In this document: piece by piece, positions 31,459 to 39,993 of the stretch
How positions within the stretch are numbered: the first letter of the stretch is position 1
Layout: every line of letters starts with the position of its first letter
Assembly (NCBI GenBank): GCA_021014945.1
Contig: MU266577.1
Location: 1 to 39,993, forward strand
Source: Leucogyrophana mollusca
Taxonomy: Eukaryota; Basidiomycota; Agaricomycetes; Boletales
Reading direction: 5' to 3'
DNA length: 39,993 nucleotides
Program-made: the position numbers and the translations under genes
Notes under the pieces: generated by a model
What the model was told of the DNA's origin: nothing
Database searches by the model: none
What the model saw: only the letters and a program-made list of their open reading frames with translations

Positions 31459-34400
31459 ATGGCGAAGCGCAAAGTCATCGCCGAGAGCGACGATGAGGAA
31501 CAAATTGACGCTTCCCAAAATTCGAAGCGCGCTAGAACAGAAGATAGCGACGGAGAGCCAGAATACGCCCAGACACAGACTCCGAGACGCGAGAAGAAAC
31601 CCAGCGTGAACGGCAAAGGCAAAGGCAAAGCACGCGACGACGATAGCGACGATGATGCATACGGCGGCGAGAAACCCTCTGATGAGCAGAATGAAGAGGA
31701 GGAGAAGCAGTTCGAAGAAGAGAACGGAGAACGCATTCGTCAGCAGATAGAGCAGAAGCGTAACACTTACGGAGTGAGTATGCAGCTATTTGGGCTGTAA
31801 CCCTCACATCTTACGCATTTTCATAGGGTATTGCGGACCACGGGATAATAGAATCCATTGAGATGCATCAGTTCATGTGCCACCGATTCCTGACGTTTAC
31901 CTTCGGGCCTCAAATCAATTTCATCATCGGTGAGCGAAACAATTACCGGATGTGATTTATAGTAGCACTGACTCCGTCAATCAGGTCACAACGGAAGTGA
32001 GTGGGATTTTGATTGTTTTCCTCAACCCCCAGTAGAGGCTGTCCCTATCCCCATGCATATACTGACTCTCACTTCATCGCACCGTAGGTGGTAAGAGCGC
32101 AGTTCTCTCTGCAATAACAATTGCTCTCGGTGGAAAATCTACTTCGACTGGCCGTGGAAACGGCTTGAAGTCGTTTATCCGCGAGGGACAACCGTAAGCT
32201 TTGACTGTCTACTTGTCTACCTAGAGCTTGCGACGATGAGCTTCTACAGGGCAGCCGAGGTCACGATTTCTCTCAAGAATCAAGGAGAGGAGGCATACAA
32301 ACCAAAGGAGTACGGTAAAAGCATCGTCGTCACCCGTAAATTCACGAGAGAAGGGTCATCCTCTTGGAAGATCAAGAGTAAAGATGGCAAGGTCGTCTCA
32401 ACCAAGAAGGATGAGCTGTCTGCAATCTGCGACCACATGAACATTCAGGTAGACAATCCTATGAATGTCCTGACGCAAGGTGAGGTAGATCTCCAACATC
32501 TGTAGCGCATGAATTGACGGCCGAGTGCCCCCAGATGCTGCGCGGTAGGAATATACATATATCGAACTAAGATTGAACCGTCGCTGATCCCCCAGTTTAC
32601 AGGCAGTTCCTGAGTGCCTCCCATCCTTCTGACAAGTACAAGGTGGGCAACTTTCCTGGAGCACGGCAGCGACCACGATGTTGACAGGCCCCTACAGTTC
32701 TTCCTTCGGGGAACACAGCTTAGTCAACTCAGTGACGAGTATGATACTTGCCTGGAAAATATTAATCAGACCAAGAAAGTACTGCACCAGAAGAGACAAG
32801 TCATACCCGATCTCGAGGCCACCTTCAAGGAAGTGAGTATCCGCTTCAACGAAGCCAATAAAGCGAGGGAGCAACGTTTCAAGGCCGACGAACTGAAAAA
32901 AGAACTTGCTTGGGCGCATGTCGCGGCGAAACAGGAGGTACTTCTAATTATCAATTGTTGCTACCTCAAGACTTGCTAATAATGGGGTGCGCAAAGGAAA
33001 TGGAGGCGAAATTATTGGACGTCGCGAAACTCAAGCGGCGACTCCCGAAGATTCAGGCTGAGGTCAACACTGCCAAAGTATGTCATTGCTCTCGTTTATT
33101 CGAGGAGCTCCCGTAGACTTACTGGCTCTCGGACAGTCCCAATTCCAGCTTGCGTCGGAAGAAGTCGGGCGGTATGAAGCAGAGCTTGGGGAGCTCGGAA
33201 ACATCGATCACCTGAACACTCAGAGACACGATTTGAACGAGAAGATGCGCGTTAACAAACGACAATTGAGCAATTACAACGTATGTTTCCCCTCAATGTA
33301 TGCACGCCGGTTCTCACAATTGTCCATTCGCAATTGTCCACCTCGTATAGACCGAAGAGAAGGAGATGAACACCAGCTTGGTGGCTGTTAATCGCCAAAT
33401 CGCCACGTACGATGAACGTATCCTAGAAGAGACCCGCAAAATGGAGTCTCATACTCAGGCGAAGCGTGAAGAGACCACCCGTAAACTTGAGGTTGCGAAA
33501 GAAGCAGTGCGCGTGGCGGAGGAAGCCCAGAAGGCTATTCTTGACCAGAAACGACAAAAACTCGAAGAACAGGCCGAGACGGGGAAGAGGGGCCAAGCTG
33601 CGGAACAGGCGAAGAAGGACCTCCAAGGACGCATCACCGAGTGTCAGACGATGATCATGAGGTGCAAGGAGCAAGAGAAGAACAGTCTATCAGCGTATGG
33701 ACGGGATATCAAGGGTGTTCTCGCTCAGATCGCCCAAATGAACTGGAAAGGGGAGGTTCCCGTTGGTCCGCTAGGCACTCACGTGAAGCTCAAGGATCAG
33801 TTCTGGGCCCCTCTGATGCGGACGCAGTTGGGTGGCTTGATGACTGCCTTTGCTTGTACGGATCCTCGCGATCGCCCACAGTTGAAAAGTCTCCTCGAGC
33901 GCACCGGAAAGTGAGTATGCTTTCCAAATTTTTTGTTCTAGGATAACTGAACTCGCTTGCTTCCAATAGTCAACATGTGACCATCATCATCGCTGGTCGA
34001 GACATGTATGATTACAGCTCAGGCGAGCCTCCTGAATCTGTGTTGACTGTTCTGCGTGTTCTTGAAGTAAGGGTGTCAGCCTTGGGCAGCATAAATAGCT
34101 GACCCGTTACAGATTTCCGACCCATATGTGCTTCGCGTTCTGATCAATCAATCGGGTATTGAGCGGACTGTCGTTGCTCGTACACGTCTTGAAGCTCAGG
34201 ACACACTCACCAGACTCGGCGGCAACGGAGTGGCTTGGACGGCTGACTGGATGCGAGTCCACACGTACTCGTGAGTACAGCCCACTTTATAATTTTGTCA
34301 TTGTCGATGTAATCGTTTTTCCTCGCATAAAGGGATGGTGGTGGGCAATCGATCAAGCTCCCGCCGGTTGCCACCGGTGATTCGAAAAATCTGCTTTTTA

Positions 34401-36202
34401 CGAGCAATGTCGGTGGCACGGAGCTTGGGTGAGTGTACTAGACCTGCATCTGCTATGACTGTCTAATATTTGTATCTGGGTCGTAGTCGGTGGCAAGATC
34501 GCCTGACACAGGCTGAGGCCGAATATAAAACGGCCATCGATGACTATGGCCAGCTTCGGCAAGCCTACAACGACCTAACTCGCGCTGTCAACTCATTCAA
34601 CGTAAATACCTTGACTCCTCTGAAGCATGATGCTCATGGTCATTATACAGGGTCAAGAGCGGAGCGCGTTTGAAACACTGAGGGCCGCTAAAAACGAGCA
34701 CAAGGCACTGCAAGATGAGGCTAACGAAGAAATGCCCACGAGTATCACAGGGCTCGAAGCTGCGAAGGAGGTGGGGAATTCCCCCATCTTGTCCTCACAA
34801 TACTGAGCGTGATCGTCTATAGGATGCTGTGAAGGAGAAGGCCTCTATTTTGGAACAATTTACTGATCTAACGGAGAAGAAGACCGAGATCAACAAAGAA
34901 CAGAATGCCCTACTTGCGGACATGAACAAGATCAGAGACCAGATCAAGAACTTTGAAGAGAAACGGATTGTTATCGCCGTAAGCCTCTCGTACTCTTGCT
35001 TTATCTTTCATCTAACCATCTTACAGGCTAAAGTCGATGACGCTGTGAAACTTCGGTTGGAGGCTCAGACCAACGAGGGACATTACAACGCCAAACTCGA
35101 AAAGGATGAAAGAGAAGTCAAAGACGCAGAAACCATTGCCACCCAACTGCAGACGGAGTTCGCGGTAAGGCTCAGAAACATGCTTGACTGCAGTGTCTTG
35201 ACACCGATCACAGGACTGGACTGCGCGAGCGGAAGAGTACTGTGACAAATTCGAGAATCCTCGTAAAGTCGAAGAGGTCGAGCGAAGCTTGAAATCTGTC
35301 CAGGCGGCTTTGAAGGAACGAGAGCGCAGGTTCGCAGCCTTTGATACGGGATTTATGCTGAACGTCCAGCTAATCGCTCTCTAGGCACGGCGCCACCGTG
35401 GAGGAAATGACCATCGAAGTCAACAAGGCACGAGCTGATCTCGACAACGCCATGAGAGATTTGACTAGTCTGAATAGCTTGAACAATGTATGTGTCACTT
35501 GGATTTTTGTGCGATCTTTATTTGATGACCTTTCGTTCACTGAAGGTGCTGAGAAAATCACTTGTCATTCGTCTAAGCAAGTGGCAGGAGTTCCGTCGTC
35601 ACATTGCCTTGAGGTGCAAGCTTGTCTTCCAGTACCATCTGTCGAATCGTGGATACTATGGGAAGGTTTTGTTTGACCATCAAAACCAGACACTGCAGCT
35701 GAAGGTAGGCTGATCATAGCGCTCCATGGTGTTGTTGATTCCTTACGTTACATATAGGTTCAAACTGACGATCAAGCTGCTACCCAAGGGAGTAGAGACA
35801 AGGACCCTCGCTCTCTCAGTGGTGGAGAAAAATCGTTTTCGACCATCTGTCTACTACTTTCACTCTGGGATTCTATCGGTTGTCCGCTTAGATGCCTCGG
35901 TACGATGCCTTTTTTTCTAACGCTGACCCTCGGCTCAACTCTCGACAGACGAGTTCGACGTGTTCATGGATGCAGTGAATCGTCGTATTAGTATGCGCAT
36001 GATGGTATGTTCAACTCCCTCCCTTTGCGTTATCTGGGTAACGCCCGTCCTCCAGATCGACACTGCCAATGCCTCAGACAAAAAGCAATACATCCTCATT
36101 ACCCCGCAGGACATGGGTAATATCCATGTTGGCCAGACCGTCCGAGTCCACCGAATGAGCGATCCGGAACGTGGACAAGGAACGTTGGAATTCGGTAACT
36201 AA
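31459..36202 (+). CDS. SMC6: Structural maintenance of chromosomes protein 6
   Basis: Twenty-four exons sum to 3444 nt, 1147 residues: 31459-31773, 31827-31929, 31985-31996, 32088-32193, 32250-32479, 32535-32544, 32603-32642, 32698-32937, 32997-33077, 33137-33280, 33351-33910, 33970-34066, 34113-34270, 34333-34428, 34487-34601, 34651-34770, 34823-34978, 35027-35164, 35214-35329, 35385-35487, 35546-35704, 35758-35899, 35949-36004, 36056-36202. SMC6 pairs with SMC5 in the nuclear SMC5/6 complex for recombination repair and replication-fork stability. The Walker A motif is GHNGSGKS (140-147), the signature LSGGEKSFST (1053-1062), and the Walker B CLDEFDVFMD (DE at 1081-1082). SMC6-specific blocks include ALGGKSTSTGRGNGLKSFIR and the QDAARQFLSASHPSDKYKFF segment. 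Two long coiled coils flank a hinge near residues 560-700. The N-terminal 100 residues are acidic and Lys-rich. Exons of 12 nt and 10 nt are needed for the frame. Confidence 0.96.
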
Positions 36203-36374
36203 GACTATCGCTTTTTATCCTTATATAGTACTCCTTCATCATATTGCTATCATACATTATGCTCCGTTATGGTTTTCGTAGAGTAGCGAAGGTGCATTAG
36301 CCCTAAATCGAAATTGTCCACTTGCCACACCGAAGCTACATACGTCTGAGGTGGTATATGTCTCTTTATAGTCA

Positions 36375-38206
36375 TCAGCTCGGTGGGCCTCCCACCTTCT
36401 CACCGCCATCTTTAAAAGCCGCCAATTCATTGCGCCATGGCTCCCAAACCTGGCCGTATTTCTTCAAAAGGCCAGCAAGCTCTTCCCTTTGCTCTCTCTG
36501 GACAAACAAGAGTCAGAGTTGTTGCAATAGCATGGAATAATTCAAGTCCCAGGCCTCACAATGTTCCAGGGTTCCTCCCCTCCATACACGTCGGTAAACA
36601 GCTCTCGAAGATCGTGGCGCTTCAGGCTTTCGGCACGCTTGAAGGCTTGCATCACATCTTTCTTGAGTCTTGCCTTGAGATCCTCTTCATGTTGTTCTGA
36701 CCACCAGCCTTTTGATTCCATGTACAGCCGGAACCGTGTGATTGGATTGTCGATTTTCTTCCTGTTTTCAACTTCTTGCCGCCCTCGGTATGCGAAAGAG
36801 TCGTCAGAGGTCGAGTGATGGCCCACGCTGAGGTGTAGAACGTTAAGATCATGAGACGAGAAAAGGCATTACAAATTTGTCCCACCGGTAGGTCATCGCC
36901 TCGACTAACACGGCTCTCCCTCCTTCGAGACAGCGTCGCTTCGCCTCTTTAACGGCGTTCATCACAGCAAGGATATCATTCCCATCAACGCGAACTGTGT
37001 CCACACCATACCCAGGACCCCGAGCGGCTATCCCGTCTCCGTAGTACTGCTCTGACGACGGGGTCGAGATAGCAAATCCATTATTCCGAGCGAGGAACAC
37101 CGTTGGCGACGGGATGGTGGACGCAAGGAGCATGCCTGCATGGAAGTCGCCCTCGGACGCCGCCCCTTCACCAAAGTAGACCACGGCGACGTTCTTATCC
37201 CGGCGGGCTGGATCACGTTTCAGCGCGAAACCAACGCCTGCAGCTTGTGGGATCTGCGTGGCGAGGGTCGATGAAATGGTGTGGAAGTGGTGCTGTGGAG
37301 ATCCGAAGTGCTGGTGCGAGGCTAGTAAGCTTCCTCGAGTTCACAGTCTACTGAGGAGGCTTACCATAGGCATCTGTCGACCTTTACCAGATTTGTCCTC
37401 TTGGTTTCCGAAGCATTGGGCCATGACGCCGTTAATCCCGAATCCGCGCCAGAGGAGGACGCCCATTTCACGATATTGGCCTGACACGATTCAATGGTGC
37501 ATGTCCCGCGATTTAGTTTCCACACTCACCCAAAACTCTGTGCGATTGAATTCACATCGAAGAATTTAGAACAATCTCAAAAAATTACTTACTCGTCATC
37601 CGGGGCTAGGGCTGCGGCAGATCCAATGATGGTAGCTTCTTCACCGTACTAGCATGGGATCAGGACACCAGAAATGTAACGTCTTCCAAGCCTACTCACC
37701 GCAGTCATCTGTGTATGCTGTATTCAGTATGGGAGAACAGAGTGGTAGAAAGGCTGACGCACATAGAATGATATCTTCCCCTGACGCTGGACATTATAAA
37801 GGATATTGTCCAATGTGGGCAGCAATTGCATGTGTTCATACCTACACAATACACAGTGAGAAACAGTACAGATTCCAGGGTATTGCAAACCCACAATTTC
37901 TGAGCGAACTCTTCGTTGATCTGGGCCTATTAGTGAACAAAGCACATCGCGGACGGCATACACAAATACCTCGGGGACCTCTGCACCATCTATCGGGACC
38001 CCAGCACCGTCCAGAACTCGATAAGTGGGTATTTGTCCAGCTCCTCCGGTCACAGAATTAAAGAACTGTAGCTCGGACACTATTGGGGACTGGGAGGTCG
38101 GGAGGATGCCCTGGGCATGGACGGGAAACTTGGGCGCTGTCGCCAGAGCTCTATACTTCACAGCTGTGTGGAGAGGGAGACGTATCGAACGCACTGGTCG
38201 GAACAT
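36375..38206 (-). CDS. Branched-chain 2-oxoacid dehydrogenase E1 alpha subunit, mitochondrial
   Basis: Ten minus-strand exons (38206-37970, 37920-37895, 37841-37763, 37708-37700, 37648-37593, 37537-37530, 37480-37365, 37310-36886, 36827-36560, 36497-36375) sum to 1347 nt, 448 residues, close to the animal enzyme. It decarboxylates the 2-oxo acids of Val, Leu and Ile with thiamine diphosphate in the mitochondrion. The N-terminus [20 protein letters not shown] is a typical presequence. Core blocks are [52 protein letters not shown], and the ThDP-site run [14 protein letters not shown] through [15 protein letters not shown] and [12 protein letters not shown]. The regulatory phosphorylation loop [16 protein letters not shown] is conserved, with serines at 324 and 326. 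Exons 4 and 6 are only 9 and 8 nt. The gene is convergent with SMC6 (172 bp apart). An acceptor 6 nt earlier for exon 2 would add two residues. Confidence 0.95.
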
Positions 38207-38583
38207 TGCTGCGCGAGATCGTCTGGATGAAAGGACTCCTTGTCCTTGGTCAAGGTCCGAGTCCGGAACTTGGGAGGTACCCCACATACGCGTATTAGTC
38301 AGCAGGCCGCATATAGACATAGCAGTTGAAGGCGGACTCGGGGCTGTCCGAACCAGTCAAGTCTGAGATCTGAGTACTGAGTACCGGTCAAGTCTGAGTA
38401 GGTTTACCGGCCCCAGAAACTGCTCATCTAACTGCTCAATACCATGGATGCTGGAGACTATTGTGCTCAACATCGAACCATGTTGCAAGTGTACATGTGC
38501 CTGTTCATGGTGCACTTAATCTGAACATGGAGAACATAGATATAGTGTCTCGTCCAGCGCCCGCTCGAATTCCGAAATCGAAT
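38207..38583. other. Intergenic stretch with a 12-bp direct repeat
   Basis: About 380 bp upstream of the BCKDH E1-alpha gene and downstream of the small basic protein gene (both minus strand). The 12-mer GTCAAGTCTGAG occurs at 38356-38367 and 38387-38398, with GAGTACTGAGTAC between them. No gene is seen. Confidence 0.6.
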
Positions 38584-38954
38584 CTAGCTGGTGTCTTTGG
38601 GTAGCTTTCGAGCTTCCTCGGCAGCTTTTTTACGCCCACCCATCAACAACGTAACATAGTCCGCACCACCTAGGACGTGTCCTCCAGAACCTGCATCCTG
38701 ATCTTGTCGTGCAGAAGACTTAGATTTCGCCTTGCCTTTCAAAATTGTGCGCTTTTTGGCTGCTTGCACAGACGTCGCAGCATCATTCCCGGACGTGCTC
38801 TGTTTGGGATGAGAAGCAGCAGCCTTGGGCGTAGTCTGGGAGGCAGAAACGGATGGTCCCTTCTTCTGTTGCGTGTGGATGAGGGGTCGATGGTCTAGCG
38901 CACAGAGAACATCAAACGTACAACGCGTTTGCAGAATTTGGCGTTTCGGCCCAT
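38584..38954 (-). CDS. Small basic conserved-looking protein, function unknown
   Basis: Two minus-strand exons (38954-38922 and 38865-38584), joined across a 56-nt GTACGT...CAG intron, give 104 residues. The protein starts MGRNAKFCKRVKKGPSVSAS, continues with a low-complexity Ser/Thr/Ala linker, then a Lys-rich patch AAKKRTILKGKAKSKSSA. It ends with a more structured-looking segment (GGHVLGGADYVTLLMGGRKK, then AAEEARKLP). The MGR...K(F/L)..KR start and the basic middle suggest a nuclear or nucleolar protein. I associate this layout with a small, widely conserved fungal protein but cannot name it. The start is supported because the first exon supplies both an ATG and the correct phase at a canonical donor. 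Confidence 0.75.
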
Positions 38955-39136
38955 CGTCCGGGGGGTTTTAGCGCGCAAGACCGCGATCGAGGAACCTGGC
39001 GTGTTCAGTAAGTTCACAGACCGGATCTGCCTTGTTTGTGCATCAGAAACACATCCGTGGGGTTACGATGGGTGCGCACTGGTCTCAGCACAAGCAAGAA
39101 TCGGGGGCGAGAATGATAGCGGCGGCGCTGAGTGTA
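38955..39136. other. Short upstream spacer
   Basis: Promoter side of the small basic protein gene. Nothing else is recognised. Confidence 0.4.
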
Positions 39137-39350
39137 CAGTGCGTTTCGGAACGTTGTAGTGCCTCCATTTTTGGCAATATATCGGACATCGAACTCAGAT
39201 TAGTGGTGCCGAGACATGCCGAGCCACCGGGTGCTCAGCCCAGCACTGGCGGGATCACGCCGCAGCGATGTGGTGGCTGGAATTTGCTCTTAGTCAAAAA
39301 AAATTAGGCTGAGAAAATTCCAGATCGCTACAACGTTCCGAAACGCACTG
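39137..39350. mobile_element. MITE-like element with 23-bp terminal inverted repeats
   Basis: The left end starts CAGTGCGTTTCGGAACGTTG at 39137 and the right end at 39328-39350 is its exact 23-base reverse complement, giving a 214-bp element with no coding capacity. The flanking bases are TA on the left and GA on the right, so a TA target-site duplication is not intact. Ends starting CAGT recall Tc1/mariner-type elements, but this is only a resemblance. A diverged copy in opposite orientation starts at 39796. The interior holds a T/A run (39293-39304) that both copies share. Confidence 0.8.
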
Positions 39351-39591
39351 GAAACCGAGTTGTAACTTACGCCCGCAATCCAACATCGCATGTTTGTGTT
39401 TGTGGAAAGCCCTTAGCGCTCACCCTTCTTGACTGCCGTTGGGTTAGGGTTTGATGAAGCCGCGGAGTTGAATTCGACGAACTTACCATATTTGGCCGAT
39501 CATATCTACTTTTGATGTGCTCCTCCTCACCCGCTTCCAAGCTCAAAAACAGAACTCTGCTCGGATTCTGAGCACTTTCCTATCAAATAAT

Positions 39592-39613
39592 GTCCCCTTC
39601 GGGGTGACATACG

Positions 39614-39645
<32 letters not shown>

Positions 39646-39716
39646 GGCCCCTGCACAAGGATGACACGCTTTCCCGGAGTGGTAGACCTACGGGTCTCAA
39701 TATTTATTGCTTTTTT
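39592..39716 (+). ncRNA. U6 spliceosomal RNA
   Basis: The highly conserved U6 core is present: AAAATTGGAACGATACAGAG at 39614-39633 continuing through the ACAGAGA box, then GATTAGCATGGCCCCTGC (AGC triad) and CAAGGATGACACGC of the internal stem-loop. The 5' end folds as a hairpin closed by a cUUCGg tetraloop (39590-39610), like the capped 5' stem of U6. It ends in a T6 Pol III stop. Spacing from the 5' hairpin to ACAGAGA matches other eukaryotes. The 3' tail is somewhat longer than the human RNA. No mRNA-type intron interrupts the core, unlike some fungal U6 genes. A possible A/T-rich element lies immediately upstream (TATCAAATAA, 39581-39590), but that is too close for a usual TATA position. 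The 3' boundary is approximate. Confidence 0.95.
39711..39716 (+). terminator. Pol III terminator of U6
   Basis: A run of six T immediately follows the U6 tail. RNA polymerase III stops at such runs. Confidence 0.8.
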
Positions 39717-39795
39717 GTCCAGAGTTAGAGTGAGATCCCAGCAGCGTTGTCGAGCCAACTGCTGCTACTGTTCACTTGCTGATCATCACAACCTC

Positions 39796-39860
39796 CAGTA
39801 CGTTTCGGAACGTTGTAGCGTTCCGGACTTTTTCCAGCCTATTTTTTTTTGACTCGGCAG
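39796..39860 (+). repeat. Second, inverted copy of the MITE-like element (partial)
   Basis: Starting CAGTACGTTTCGGAACGTTG, the first 23 bases differ from the terminal repeat of the 39137-39350 element at one position. Similarity to the minus strand of that element continues through CAGCCTA, an eight-to-nine T run and GACT. After a gap, a further matching patch (CTCGGCA...TCTCGGCAC) occurs near 39854-39878. The opposite end is not seen before the window ends at 39993, so the copy is either truncated or continues outside. Confidence 0.75.
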
Positions 39861-39993
39861 TTCGGCATCTCTCGGCACAACAACCCTCAGTTGCGTGAAG
39901 CTCTTTTGTGTCGACAGATATGGGATACCACCCACAGTAATCTGGCTTACTCAACGTCTGATCGGAGAATCCAGATGTACTCGCCCAGTTCTC

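Noticed and set aside
16302..36202. A specialised-metabolism or defence gene cluster around the Zn2Cys6 regulator
   Set aside because: The neighbours are SUMO, cell-wall, folate and chromosome genes. No biosynthetic backbone, transporter or defence enzyme is present.
39032..39307. 91-codon plus-strand frame inside the repeat element
   Set aside because: It lies within the 214-bp inverted-repeat element and reads through the terminal repeat, so it is not a gene.
39592..39716. mRNA-type intron within U6, known in some fungi
   Set aside because: The conserved core from the 5' hairpin through ACAGAGA, AGC triad and GATGACACGC is contiguous, so no intron is needed.
1..39993. tRNA genes and CRISPR arrays
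   Set aside because: No T-arm-like motif sits in a cloverleaf context (GTTCGA at about 16804 is coding), and no regularly spaced repeat-spacer pattern occurs.

Overview
The window reads as nuclear DNA of a filamentous basidiomycete, most likely an Agaricomycete. Reasons: dense genes on both strands, many introns of about 45-65 nt with GT-AG borders and CTAAT/CTGAC-like branch sites, very small exons, and protein families typical of mushrooms (MATH-BTB, 7TM PTH11-like, MYND-finger family, Zn2Cys6 regulator, SKN1/KRE6 beta-glucan protein). I see no bacterial operon, rRNA, tRNA or CRISPR array. Gene models were built by hand: exons were joined only where the reading frame is preserved across plausible splice sites, and exon lengths were summed to check frame.

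Layout. 1-9.6 kb: a short tandem repeat, a MATH-BTB gene (+), a 7TM fungal membrane protein (+), a GRASP/Grh1 Golgi stacking protein (-), then about 2 kb with only coding-like fragments. 9.6-20.5 kb: intronless PPR-like mitochondrial protein (+), Zn2Cys6 transcription factor (+), SUMO-activating enzyme subunit AOS1 (+), SKN1/KRE6-type GH16 protein (+). 20.5-23 kb: gene-poor, holding a decayed MYND-finger-family pseudogene (-). 23-31 kb: dihydrofolate synthase FOL3 (+), Ulp2-type SUMO protease (+), a single-pass membrane protein (-). 31-39 kb: SMC6 (+, 24 exons), branched-chain 2-oxoacid dehydrogenase E1-alpha (-, 10 exons), and a 104-residue basic protein (-). 39-40 kb: a 214-bp element with 23-bp terminal inverted repeats, a U6 spliceosomal RNA gene, and a second diverged copy of the element in opposite orientation running towards the window end.

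Themes. Three genes touch SUMO biology within 20 kb: AOS1 (conjugation), an Ulp2-like protease with SUMO-interaction-like motifs (removal), and SMC6, whose complex carries the Nse2 SUMO ligase in other eukaryotes. The others are ordinary housekeeping genes (folate, branched-chain amino acid breakdown, Golgi, cell wall, mitochondrial RNA). The most unusual structural features are exons of 8, 9, 10, 12, 13 and 14 nt, including one that encodes part of the SMC6 P-loop, and inverted MITE-like copies flanking the U6 gene. I found no gene cluster that clearly forms a new system.
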